A stretch of 64,000 nucleotides of DNA from Prorocentrum cordatum. Its lineage: Eukaryota; Sar; Dinophyceae; Prorocentrales; Prorocentraceae. A model generated the notes under the pieces. It was not told the origin of the DNA. It ran no database searches and was given only the letters and a program-made list of their open reading frames with translations. Below, piece by piece: positions 28,935 to 39,560 of this stretch (positions are counted from its first letter, which is position 1; each line of letters begins with the position of its first letter). The stretch is from NCBI GenBank assembly GCA_963575745.1, contig CAUYUJ010018560.1, positions 1-64,000 of the forward strand. Direction: 5' to 3'. A program made the translations under genes and the position numbers.

Positions 28935-30333
28935 CCCTCGTGGGCGCCTTGGAATTCTCGTGGGCCGTCTTGGAGGCGCCTTGGGGGCCTCTTGGACCGT
29001 CTGGAGGCCGTCATGGGGCCGTCTTGGAGGCCTCTTGGGCGCTCTTGGGGCCATCTTGGGGGTCTCTTCGGCGGCATTGGGCCGTCGGCAAGCCGAAAAC
29101 GTCAAAATCCATCAAGAGCCCACGGGAAATCAGCTGTCTTGGCCTCTTCGGGCCTTCCTGCAGATCCCTTTTGAGGCTTCTTGGACTGCATTAAAAGCCT
29201 CTTGGGGGCCTTTGGGGCCGTCCTGGGCCATCTTGGGGCCATCTTGGACGCCTCGGGTGCATCTTGGGCCGTCTTGGAGACATATTGGAGCCGTCTTGGG
29301 CTCTCTTGGAGCGATCCTAGCCGCCTTGGAGGCATCTTGGTGACCATATTGGGCCGTTTGGGCCGTCTTGGTGGTGATGTGGGCCACACCTTCTGGTCCT
29401 TCCGAGGGGCAGGCGGTCTGGGCCGAAGGCCACTGGGAAGGGTTTGAAAATCAGAATCTCAGCAAAATGTCTGGCACGCCGTCCAACCCTGTGGCAAGCA
29501 CAGGGGGCGGCGGATCCAAGACGCCTACGGCGAATCACCGCCGCCCCCAGCCTTTTTTGAGAAGCGCCTATGTGGCCAAACGTTGGGCTCCAGCTTGGCC
29601 AAGCTATCTGATTATGTATTCCCCCAGCCGCTCCGGAAACTCTTCGGGGAACGCTTGGGGGAGGCTGAGGGGGAGGATCAGGAGAGGGAGGAAGAGGATG
29701 ACAAGGAGGAGGAGAAGGAGGAGGAGGAGGAGGAGGAAGCCTCTTGGGAGCCTCTTGGGGCACTCTTGTGGGGCCTCCTGGGGGCTTCCCGGGGGGCCTC
29801 TCGGAAGCCTCGTGGGGGCCTCCTTAGGCCTCTTGGGGGCCGTGGGGGCGTCTTGGGGGCCTCTCCTTGGCAGTCTTAAATCGTTCCTAGCCCGTCTGAC
29901 GGGTCTGACGCCGTCGGTAGCCGTCTTGGGGGCCTCTCTGAACCGATGTGGGGTCCTCTTGAGGCGCTTCAGGGCCGTCTTGGAGGCCATATTGGGCGTC
30001 TTAGAGGCCTCTTGGGGCCGTCTTTGGGGCCTCCTGGGCCGTCATGGGGCCATCTTGAAAGCCTCCTGGGCGCACTGGGGGCGAGGAGGAGGAGGAGGAG
30101 GAGGTTGAGGAGGAGGAGGAGGAGGAGGAAAAGGAGGAATAGGACGAAAAGGACTGGGAAAAGCAGGCGAAGAGGGAGTAGGAAGAGAAACAGGGAGGAG
30201 GACCAGGAGAAGGAGGCAGGGGGTATGAGCGAGGAGACACAGTCGGACAACGAGAGACAAAGTCGGAGCAACCCCCAACCCCCAGAGTCTGGGGGCGCCC
30301 CAGAGTCTGAACAGCACTTTTTTCAGATAGGGC
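28935..30333 (-). repeat. Right arm of the 1.4-kb inverted repeat
   Basis: Reverse-complement partner of 17411-18826. Contains an array core (29083-29150), an R2 copy (29480-29660), GGA tracts (29685-29740 and 30080-30140) and ends with the cagagtctgaacagcac block before a GC hairpin. About 10.1 kb lies between the arms. Confidence 0.8.
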
Positions 30334-30336
30334 GCC

Positions 30337-30354
30337 CCCCCGCAGCAGCGGGGG
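30337..30354 (+). repeat. CCGC-AGCA-GCGG hairpin 1
   Basis: 7-bp perfect stem (cccccgc/gcggggg) with loop AGCA, at the edge of the right inverted-repeat arm. Confidence 0.7.
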
Positions 30355-30823
30355 CTGCGCCGGCTGGCGTTTCAAGCTCAGCAGCGGCGGCGGACTCGGA
30401 CGACGAGGCGCGATCACAAGTTTCTACGATGCACGCCCGCCCAGGCGACTCGGTGGTGGATCCGACCGATGACGAAGAGCCTCAGGAAGAGCGGCGCGAT
30501 CAGCCGGCCTTTGGGGGCTGCGCGCCGCCCGGCGACGCCCAGCAGCGCATGTCCGTTCTGCGCGACACCGTCCCGCTCCAGTTGGTCTGCGAGCGTAGAG
30601 CGTCCCAGGTGAACACGCAGCGGAACGACGACGTGGGCAACCTTTCCGTCCTGTTCGCGAACTGGGGATCCATGCCGAGCGAGACCAACAACGCGGACCA
30701 GCGGCGGAGAATTGAGTTGCAGCTGCGGTATTGCCCTGCTCTCCTGGCGTGCTTTGCGGAATGTGAGGAAACGATGGAGGTGATCCTACAGCGGCCAGGA
30801 AAACCACCGCCGCTGATGGCGGC

Positions 30824-30845
30824 CGCCCCCGCAGCAGCGGGGGCG
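30824..30845 (+). repeat. CCGC-AGCA-GCGG hairpin 2
   Basis: 9-bp perfect stem; centre is gcccccgcagcagcgggggc. Lies where the EEP-like reading frame changes. Confidence 0.8.
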
Positions 30846-30887
30846 TCAGCAGCGCAGGGCCGAAGCAGCAGCAGCGCTGGGCCTTTT

Positions 30888-30913
30888 GTCGCCACCGCAG
30901 CAGCGGGGGCGAC
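30888..30913 (+). repeat. CCGC-AGCA-GCGG hairpin 3
   Basis: 11-bp stem with one mismatch (gtcgccaccgc with gcgggggcgac), loop AGCA. 42 bp after hairpin 2. Confidence 0.8.
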
Positions 30914-31527
30914 AGCAAGAGGGAGTCGCGCTGCGAGTGTTGGCGATTGCCAACAACAAGTCATTGTGCAAAGCTGCGCGCGCAGGCCTGTGCCACGGAA
31001 TGCAGCTGCTCCACTGGGAAAGGAGTGTCGACGACCACTACAAAACTGCAAACGGGAACAAGATGGAAGCGTTCTCGAGGATCATGGTGGTTAAGGTCTC
31101 CGTCGGTCAAACCCACCCCCACTTCGGCACGGAGGTGCGGGCGCGCGCGGTGCACCTCCACCGCGACACGGCGAAAGCTTCCAAAGGCTTGAAGGAGGCT
31201 CACAACACGTGGTGGCCGAGGCTGGCGGCCGTCTTGCAGGAGAACCATGTTGACATCCTTTGTGGGGATTTCAACATGGCGCCCACACAGACGCTTCCGA
31301 GTCTTCGGGGTCTAGGCTTGCGATTGGGGACGGCAGCAGCGTACTTCTGGCGCGGATTGGACGGCGCCCCGTGCTTGGACAGCTGCGGCATCTTCGTTCT
31401 CAACAGGCCTGGCGAGTACACCCTGCGCTGGCCGCTGAGCGCCGTGCGCGACAGAGACGAGACGGGGTAGCTCTTCGCACGCAAGTCGGTGATCGGTGTG
31501 ATCGGGCACCGGAACAGATGCAAGGCA

Positions 31528-31553
31528 GAGGCCCCCGCAGCAGCGGGGGCCTC
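31528..31553 (+). repeat. CCGC-AGCA-GCGG hairpin 4
   Basis: 11-bp perfect stem (gaggcccccgc with gcgggggcctc), loop AGCA. In frame it encodes EAPAAAGAS. Confidence 0.85.
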
Positions 31554-31974
31554 CAGCAGCCCAGCATCGGGGCCGACGTACTGGCACCACAAGCAGGCAG
31601 GGGGCCCTGGGACGCCTTGCGGTCGCTACTACCCAAAAACAACCCGCGAGCACCTCCAGGATTTTCTGACTCAGTCAGAGGAATGCCAGCGCAAGATCCA
31701 AGAGAAGGAGCGTGATAAACAGAGGCGTGCCGAGGCTGAGGCTAGAGGGGGCCACCGCTTCTTTAATATTTGCGAGGTGACCCTCTTCCGCGCGGTGCAG
31801 AAGACGTTCCCGCCTGAGACCGTGGAGGTGGAGGGGCGCTGGCACGGCGGCGCCCACTGCCCTCTCCTGTTCCAAATGCGCATGGCCAGCTCGCGTTCGC
31901 AGGGAAGGAAGCAGGAGAGGCACAAAGAGAAGAAGGACAGGCGCGCCCAGAGAGCGCAAGCAGCTGCGCTCCAG

Positions 31975-32014
31975 GGCGCCGCAGCAGCGGCGCCTAGCGC
32001 CGCAGCAGCGGCGC
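31975..32014 (+). repeat. CCGC-AGCA-GCGG hairpins 5 and 6 (tandem)
   Basis: Two hairpins 2 bp apart: 31975-31994 (8-bp stem ggcgccgc/gcggcgcc) and 31997-32014 (7-bp stem gcgccgc/gcggcgc). Outer stem bases differ from hairpins 1-4 but remain paired. Encode AAAAAPSAAAAAP. Confidence 0.85.
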
Positions 32015-32154
32015 CCGAGCAGCACGGGCCCGAGCGCCAGGCACCAGAGCAGCACCAGCGCGCCCAACAGGCGTGGCGCCCACCAAGATGGGCAGACGAA
32101 GGCGCGGACAGCGATCGCGACTGGCCCGCGGCTGGCGATGGAAGGTCGCGGCGG

Positions 32155-32275
32155 GGGGTTAAAGGGGGCGGGGGGGGGGGGGGGGGGGTAGGTGGGGGGG
32201 GGGAGGGGGGGGGGGGGGGGTGGCATAACAATGGGGGGGGGGGGGGGGGGATGGGGGGGGGTGCAGGGAAGGGGA
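32155..32275 (+). repeat. Poly-G tracts
   Basis: Several G runs of 8-12 broken by single T or A; potential G-quadruplex. Possibly partly a sequencing or assembly artefact. Confidence 0.8.
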
Positions 32276-32513
32276 GGAGAGGAATGGCGAATAAGGCTGA
32301 GCCAGGACGAGGGATGACACAAGTAAATGGGTGTCGGGAAGGGGCGGGAGTTGTCAGGAAAAGGATAATTATCTAAATAGTTAATTATTTATCACCCCCA
32401 AGGTCGCGGCCGACCCCGCAATGGCCATCTCCAGGGCCTCCGCCGCCGGAGCAGCGAGGGCAAGGGTTGCAAGGGCAGGGGGCGCAGGAGGCGCCGCGGC
32501 ATCAGCCGCCAGA
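32276..32513. other. No gene recognised
   Basis: Short A-rich stretch (32330-32400) followed by GC-rich sequence. Ala-rich frames only. Confidence 0.4.
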
Positions 32514-32533
32514 GCCCCCGCAGCAGCAGGGGC
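32514..32533 (+). repeat. CCGC-AGCA-GCGG hairpin 7
   Basis: gcccccgc with gcaggggc around AGCA; one mismatch in 8 bp. Confidence 0.7.
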
Positions 32534-32618
32534 CACAGACGCCATGGCAGCGCCCAAACAGACGGGGAGTGCCGCAGGGATGAGTGGCGCGGCACATCGT
32601 AGGACTGGGTGCGCACCA

Positions 32619-32741
32619 GGGGGGGGGGGGGGGGGGGGGGGGGGGGGTGGGGGGGGTGGATGGGGGGGGGGGGGGGGGGGGGGGGGGGTGGGGGGGGTGG
32701 GGTGGGTGGGGGGGGGGGGGTGGGGGGGGGGGGGGGGGGGG
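32619..32741 (+). repeat. Poly-G tracts
   Basis: About 120 bp almost entirely G with occasional T and one gtggatgg break. Confidence 0.85.
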
Positions 32742-32971
32742 CGGCGGCTTCCTCGGTGCAGGACGGCAGGGTCGACTCCGCCTGGCGCGACATGCAAGTG
32801 GCATTCGGCAGCGAATCGCGCCCCAGTGGCTGGCGCAGCAGCCACGGTGGGTGGAGTGGCGGCCAGGGGCGCTGGGAGGCCACGCATGCGACCACCTGGA
32901 GGCGGGCCGAACGCCCCCCCGAGACCAATCCCCGGGCCGAACTTAATTAGCTGAACCATCGCACAGGGCCG

Positions 32972-32993
32972 CCCCTCCGCAGCAGCGGGGGGG
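32972..32993 (+). repeat. CCGC-AGCA-GCGG hairpin 8
   Basis: 9-bp stem with one G-T wobble (cccctccgc with gcggggggg) and loop AGCA. A weak ninth relative (tccgcagcagca) is at 33021. Confidence 0.65.
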
Positions 32994-32999
32994 GGGCCT

Positions 33000-34758
33000 C
33001 ATCAGTCGAAGGTCGCCGTCTCCGCAGCAGCACAGGCCTTGCCAATGCATCGCGGGCGGCGGCAAGTCGAGCGCGCCGTCGGGCTCGGCGACCGCTGCCC
33101 GAGCGGAGTAGGAAAAAGAAACGGTGCTTTCATCGGCGCTGTCGTTGCCTCTTCTCTATCGTCGTTTTCTTTTCCCTCCCCCTCCAATCTCCCATCCCGC
33201 CATCGCATTTTATCGCCTCCAATCGCATCGGGGGGCCCCATGGCAGAAGAGCACCCAGAACGAGCCCCTCCGTGACAGAGGGGGGCCATTTTAGGGCCCC
33301 TCCGTGACAGAGGGGGGGGGGCTTAAAAACAAATGATCATTTTAGTGCGTTTTTGGATTGCCCCCCCTCCTACCTCACCTCCATCGACTACGGCGCTAAC
33401 ATCGTGGAGCGATGCGGCGGGGAGGCGCGTACCAGCAGACTCGCTGTCCACCGCCGCCTCGGGGCGGGTTCCAATTTCGATTTGGTCGCGGGCATTGACC
33501 TCGACGACGAGGGCCAGCAGTGGGCAGTGGAGCGATAGACCCGACAAAGTAGTACTCTTGTGGCCATCGTGGTTCCCGCCCACCGGCCTCTCGGTCGATG
33601 TGTTATTTTCAGGGGCAAGCGCAGCCGCCGCATTAGGCTGTTCTCTTGCGTGGGCGCGGCTCCTCATCAGCACCAGGTGTATATATTTCGCTGGTCGCTT
33701 GGGTTCGATCGTAGACGCTGAGTTGATTATTATCCAGTGCGCTCTTCGTTTCGCTGCCAGCTGCCCCCTTGGACCTCGTGAACCAAGCGATCGCGGCCGC
33801 CGCGAGATGCCGCCGGCCTCCTCGAGGACCGCGCGCGCGCTGCAGATGTATGTTTATGCATTGATGGAGCGCGACGGGATGCGCGACGCATCGAGCGGCC
33901 CCCGAACTGACATCGAGTCCACATGTGCACAGTGTCGCGGCAGGATCCCTTCCAATGGCGCGCGTTCCTGGGCTGCCTTGCAATGCCGACGGGAACCTGC
34001 ATGCACGAACGAACATGTGCACCACTCTTCTCCGCGGGCCCCGGGCGCAGGTCCACGCGCGCCGCGCCGGAGGTCGGCGCGCGCGCTAAAGTGAGGGCGC
34101 AGCCCTGCGTCGATCGGCCCGCCGCCTCAGGGCGCGCGCAGTGTCCACCCCTGGGGCCCCCGCCAGGCTGGATAGGTGAAATGGGGGGATGTCGATGTTG
34201 TGGGCGGACCAAAACCGAAAAACGTTTCATTTCACCGATCGCGGGTCTGGGAGGCGTCCTTGTCTGGGGCGGGCGCGAGTGGTTCCTTGCGGGCTTCTGC
34301 GGAGGGCTCGAACTAGGTCGTATCGGGCCTCTCTTGGGGTCGCGCTCTTCCTCGGGTTCTCCCACTGTTTTTTCCGAGGCTGCCGTGGGCGATTTGGCCC
34401 TCCTGGGTCAATGTAGAAGCTCCTGGAGACGTCTCGGCGACGCATTGGTGATGCCTGTCTGTCATCGGACGCGCAGGGCGGTTCTCCGTCGCATTCAGGC
34501 TCACGCAGAACCCCTCCTGGAGTCCCCGGCTGCCCACGGGGCGCCATTGGCGCGTTGAGGGTTCTTTCGGGCGGCGGGCCTTGGTGTCCAAATGTCGTGC
34601 GACGCCGTCCTGGGCGCCCCTTCAAATCGCGAGCTCGGTTGATTCGCGCATTTGGTGCCGTTTCGCGCAGATGTCGGCCTCGTGGCGTCGCGATCAGTGA
34701 TCGCTTTTTGGCGCGAGGGCCATGAAAGCACACCCTACGGGCCGACAAGCGAAAGATA
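33000..34758. other. No gene recognised
   Basis: Open frames on both strands lack protein-like features. It contains the twin hairpins at 33264-33321. GC-rich throughout. Confidence 0.4.
33264..33321 (+). repeat. Two tandem cccctc-cgtgaca-gagggg hairpins
   Basis: 33264-33287 and 33294-33321: 6-8-bp stems around the same 7-nt loop CGTGACA, 34 bp apart, separated by ttta. Could be terminator- or processing-like structures; function unknown. Confidence 0.7.
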
Positions 34759-35196
34759 ATGTTTTTTGGTCCCTACCTCATAGCCGACGCTGCGGCTGCG
34801 TGGCGCTACTGCAGCAGCAGTCCGGCGACTACCTCGCCAATGGACAGCCCGTCTCGCGGCCGCATCCCGAGCCGCCTTGGCCAGGGGCGGTGGCAATGCT
34901 GGGTGAACCAGGGTCATCTCTCCGACCAGTGCCAGCTGGGACTCCGAGATCGTCGCGTTCGTTTTTTGAGAACGGCCCCTGGCCGGCTTTCCCGCGCCCC
35001 GGGGATTCTCGAGCAGCCCGTCAATTTCAAGTGCACAGACAAACGCGCGCACGTGCACGTCGAGGGCCACAGCGGCACCTACGCCCAGGTCTGGCCATGG
35101 AAGATGGCTGAGCGGCTCGCCCAGCATTTCGTGGACTTGCGCCGCCGCCGGGGTCACTCGCAAGTCGCGAGCTACGTTCCTGAATGCGACGTATAA
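34759..35196 (+). pseudogene. Retroelement polyprotein fragment, N-terminal type
   Basis: Frame with protein-like parts: GQGRWQCWVNQGHLSDQCQL, then PVNFKCTDKRAHVHVEGHSG and YAQVWPWKMAERLAQHFVDL. The KCTxxxAHVHVxG...AQVWPWxxAERLA pattern resembles a block I know from dinoflagellate retroelement polyproteins, from memory only. It ends at TAA 35194-35196 two bases before the next frame. No start is convincing. Together with the integrase-like piece downstream it suggests a truncated, frameshifted element. Confidence 0.35.
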
Positions 35197-36549
35197 TTGG
35201 CGGCCTTTCCAGCAATGGCCTCAGAGGGCAGAATCAGGGGTGCCATGGCCGCTGGGCGCGCGGGCTACTCGCGCGAGGCGTGCCTGCGCAATGCTCGATC
35301 AGATTCGCCCTCGCACTACCGAAATCGGGCTACCTGCCGACGCCGTCGCAGCGCCTCAGTACATGGGAATGCCCAGGCCATTGCGATGAGAAGAAAAGCG
35401 ATCACCCCGCGCGCGCGAGGTCAGCAAGCGCAGGTTCGCCGGCCATCGCAAACGGCCGCGACCCCACCCAGGCCAACGCCCGCGAGCACCAGCACGACCA
35501 GGAGGACCACCCCACTCCAACGACAGCAAGCGCAACAATTTGGAGGACCCGGCCTCGGAGCAGCAGACGAAGCCGACCTACCACCAGCACCTGCAGGTGC
35601 TCCAGGAGCCAGCCCATCGCCCAGCGTTGGGGCTCAGGGCATTGGATCCGGCAAAGGCGTTGCTGGTCCACGAACTTGGCACAGCGACGAGAGGCTCAGC
35701 GCCGCGTGCTGCCGACGCCTCTACGGGCAACCCAGCGCTTGCGGACTGGACTCGTTGCGACTTCATCACGCCACAACGTGCAGCGAGCACTGCGCGGCGA
35801 CTTGCAAGAGACCCGAATGCAAGAGCGACGCTAGTCACATCTCCAGTGGTGGCACGCCACTGCTAAGGAAGAGGCGGCACGAGCTTCACACGAAGCCCGC
35901 TTGCCGCGGGACATCTCCGACCTCGCCCCCACGGCGGTCAACGTTTTTCGGGAATGCCTCAAGTGGCTGCCGCCAGCGCGCCAAATCATTCCCGCGCAAC
36001 GCCTACCGACGCGATTCAGCCAGCACGTCGAACGCGAATCTCCTGTTACAGAGATCGCACGATACTGCACTTGATCTGTCTACGCGCCAAGGTGGCGCAA
36101 TGGCCAGGATATCGTGGATATGTGGCACTCGACGCCTCTGGCGGCCGTCGACGGGTCTTGGGTCCAGCTACTCGGCCCGATGGGGACCTCCATCGTGGGC
36201 GGCGGAGGAGATGCGGAAACTAGGAGCACAGGTGGACATCCGAGCTCCACGCCTGAGGGCTCGTTTCATTAAGGGGCGCGGCGCAGTGCTACAACTAGCG
36301 CCGCGCGCTGCCGAGGAGCAGCTGAAGCGCGAAGGCATCGCCGCAAACCTCGACTTCATGCTGGCTGGGGCTATGCTGGCGGGCAACAGCCTCACCCACG
36401 TGGGCGGCGCTGCGCCATGCAATGTCGCCCTCGGTAGGCATCCCTCCGCGCTGCCGCCACTCGAGGCAAATGGGGCGGGCGGGGCACCGGGCGACTACGT
36501 TGCCGATGCCAACCCCGATGCCAGTGGTTCAGAACAGGAAAACACATAA
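35197..36549 (+). pseudogene. Retroelement polyprotein fragment with integrase-like end
   Basis: The last 115 residues are the readable part: EEMRKLGAQVDIRAPRLRAR, RRAEE-like helix AAEEQLKREGIAANLDFMLA, then AGNSLTHVGGAAPCNVALGR and HPSALPPLE. The helix, Asn-rich turn, G-x-x-P-x-N and LGRxPxxLPPLE order is typical for the end of an integrase core. The upstream part is Ala/Arg/Pro-rich, and another frame (35862-36065) reads LPRDISDLAPTAVNVFRECL to a TGA, so there is at least one frameshift. No RT or RNase H follows within the window. Catalytic acids of the integrase are not identifiable. Confidence 0.45.
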
Positions 36550-39500
36550 ACGCAAAGGGCTTTGTGGATTTTACGCCAGAAGGGGGCGTCGTTGAGAGAG
36601 GGTGCCTGGCACGGGTGCGGGGATCGGTGCGGCGTCTGTCTTTGGAGTTGGCGGTTTGCGTGGCAAGTGCGTTTAGTTGGTCGCATGCGTTCGGAACGCG
36701 TGACGGGTGGAGAGGCCGCTCACCAGCAACCGGCAGTCCTCTGCCCGCGGGCCAGAACAAATCGTCGCGCGCTCGCAGCGGGGCGCGGGAAAGGGGGTCG
36801 GGAAGAGAGCGCGAGTCTCATGCCCAAGAAGTCTCTTCGACAGGCAGCAAACGAGTCTTTTTTCATTTATCTGCCGCGCGGCCAACCGAACGAACGAATC
36901 AGTGTCTCGGCGCGCAGCGTTAGCTTCGCTTGCGCGCGTCCTGGCTTCCTTCCGTTGCTTACTTCGCTATGTTCTCGCCCTCCTCTTCTTTTGTCCTCTT
37001 CCCTTGCTTTGCCTTGCCCCGCCTCCCCTTCCTTTCCAGCTCTGGGCCGTCGCCGCGCGCGAAGAGCGCAACCCTAAGTGCGTTGCTGCAATTCCTTTGT
37101 GAACCACGAATTCTCGTGCAATTCTTTTGCGCGCGGTCTGGTTACGCTGCGATTTGATGTCTATCCGCCCCTGCTAGAACTCGATTTGGCTTCTAACCGC
37201 CATGGTCAGAACTCGACTCCTGTTCGAGCTTGGCGCTTCGCGTGCGCATCGAGCCTCGCGTAAAAGGGGGCTCGCTAGGCCCGCGGGTAAACCCGTCGAG
37301 GGGGACCGCCCGGGGGGCCCAGAGGGGGCGTCACCGCGAACATCGGTTGTCGCGTACTACCACCCCCCCACGGGGCTTCCATGGGGAGGCCCTCGGCGCG
37401 CGACAAATACAGTCTAGGGGGGGGGTCTTCTTCCGCCGAGGGGGACCTCGCAACGTGAATTCTCGCGTGCTCAGACCCCCCCGCGGGGCGGGGTCTTAAA
37501 TCCAATGTTTGGATGCGCTTTGCCCCCCCCCACCCCCCCCCACCCCCCTTCCCCCCGCCCCCGTCGGGGGTATCCAGCCATCGATTTTCGCGTGCGACGG
37601 GCCCTCTGGGGGGGGCTTGCCATCCGACGTCGGTTGTCGCGCGCTGAGATCTCCTCCGCCAGGGGGGGGTCGGCGCCTCTGAAACCAAGGTTGGGGGCGC
37701 TGCAAGCCTCCTTCGTCGCGCGCTAAGGCCCCCCCCTTTCCGCGGGCGCTCGCTCGAGAACTCGATGCGCCGAGGCGCTTGGGAAACTAACCCCCCGATT
37801 TGATTTTTGTCTTTCCTGGTCAGAATTTGATCTGAGTTTCAACCGTCCTTGTTAGAAGTCGGTGCGAGTTCTAACCGCCCTGGTTAGAGCTCGATTTGAG
37901 TTTCAACTGCTTTGGTTCGAACTCGATTCTTGTTCGAGCTCGGCGGTTCGCGTGCGCTTCGAGTCTCGCTTGGGAGGGAATTCGCCGGGCCCGCAGGCGC
38001 CGGGGTAAATATCGCACCTCGGATCCGCCCGAGGAGGACCTTGCAGCGTCGATTTTCGCGTGCTAAGACGCTCCCCGCGGGGGGGGTCTCATCCCGCAAA
38101 CGTAAATTCTGGGGGTGGCGAGACCCCCGCCCCTTCCAGGGGCCCTTATTCCGCGAAGATCAGTTTCGGGGGCGCCGAGGGCACGTCAGGGGGGGGGGGG
38201 CAGGGGGCCGGGCTGCCGCCTCAAATATTTATCTTCGTTGGGTAGAACCTCCCCCCGCGGGGCAGCGGTCTTGGCGTGCTGCCCAATTCGATTTGCGCCT
38301 TGGTCGGGGGGGGGGGGGGGTGTGGGGCTCAGCGCCGTGGATTTCCGCAGGTGAGAACCTTCTCCCCCCGGCGGGGCGACCAGCCGCGCCGACGTTGGTT
38401 TTGCGAGTACCCCCTCGTCCGGGGGGGGGGGGGGGGCTTTTAAACTCGACGCTCGCTTGCCGGGGGCCCCTGGGGGTCCCTGGGGGCGGACGGGGGGGGT
38501 GGTCTCAGCGCGCGAAAATCAACGCTCGCGCGCCAGGCCCCCCCCCCCGCGGAGCCCTTCGGCGGGCGGGAGCCTCCGCCAACATCGATTTCCGCGCGCT
38601 CGGGGCCCCTGGGGGTCCGATGGGGCGGGGCTGTCCGAGGGCGGGCCACGTCGAGATTTATACGGGGCTGTTCGAATTCAAATCGATGTCTAACCATGGC
38701 GTTTGGAATTCACATCGAGTTTTAAACCGTGGCGATCAGACCTCACATCGGCGTCTGACCAGGGCGGTTAGGACTCAAACCGAGTTCTAACCATGCCGGC
38801 TAGAATTCAAATCAGGATCTCGCCATGGCGGGTCGAACTCATCGAGTTCTTACCATGGCGGGTAGAGCTCGCGCCGAGTTCGGGCCAGGGCGGCTCGAAC
38901 TCGCTTCGAATTCGAGCCAGGCGGTTCGGTGCCGAACCGACTTCGAACCGCGGCGGCGATCGATGTCCGTGTCCATTGTGCCAGGAAGGCGGGGTTTGGT
39001 TTCCCATCGTCTGGGGCGTCGAGTTCCCGAGCGAGCGCCCGCGGCAGGGGCGGGGGGGCTGGCGCGCGAAGAGGGGGGCCCTGGCAACGCCAAAATCGAT
39101 TTTACAGGCGCTAAGACCCCCCCCGTCGGAAGGGGCGTCTTCGCGCGCGAAAGCCGATGTTGGAGGTGGCAAGACCCCCCCCCCAGAGGGGCCCGCGGCT
39201 CTCGAACGTGGCTTTCTCGCGTTAAGACCCCCCCCCGCGGGGCGCGGGCTTTAGTGCGCGAATATTGATTGGCGGAGGCCCCTCGGTGGAGGGCGGCCTC
39301 CCCTCGGAAATCCCAACTTTGATTTTCGCGCCCCAGGGCCCCCGTGGGTTTTTTTGGGGGCGGGGGGGGGTCCCAGCACGCGATGATGAATTGTCGCGCG
39401 CCCCCCCCCCCCGCGGACGAGGGGGGTCTCGGCGCGCGAAAGTCGATTTCCAGGGGCCTCCCTCGACGGGCGGGGGACTTCCGCCAACGTCGATGTTCGC

Positions 39501-39560
39501 GGCGACGGGCGGGCGGTGTCCAGGGCTTGAGGCCGAGCGCTGGCGGCTCAGAGGTAGCGC
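36550..39560. other. GC-rich region with short dispersed motifs, no gene
   Basis: Repeated motifs are gagttctaaccatggcggt-like (about 37150-37215, 37800-37935, 38680-38935) and ccccccgcgggg followed by gcgcgaaaatcgatt-like blocks (37270-37740, 38060-38640, 39060-39490). Many C8-C10 and G8-G14 runs occur. The pattern suggests decayed tandem arrays of about 30 and 70 bp. Open frames are compositional. Confidence 0.5.

Larger units (their letters stand above)
30334..32160 (+). pseudogene. Broken gene with an endonuclease/exonuclease/phosphatase-like signature
   Basis: First part (frame 0, to about 30810) reads VLFANWGSMPSETNNADQRR, then LLACFAECEETMEVILQRP. After a hairpin-rich stretch the frame changes to +1: RVLAIANNKSLCKAARAGLC, FSRIMVVKVSV, WWPRLAAVLQENHVDILCGD, then FNMAPTQT. 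CGDFNMA matches the GDFN catalytic motif of the EEP superfamily and AECEE could hold the earlier Glu. A TAG at 31468-31470 interrupts the frame, which resumes LFARKSVIGVIGHRNR and continues to a basic C-terminal part (EHLQDFLTQSEECQRKIQEK, RKQERHKEKKDRRAQ). So one frameshift and one nonsense codon, or an unrecognised intron around 30810-30930. It may come from a non-LTR element or a cellular gene. No SDH motif is certain. Confidence 0.5.
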
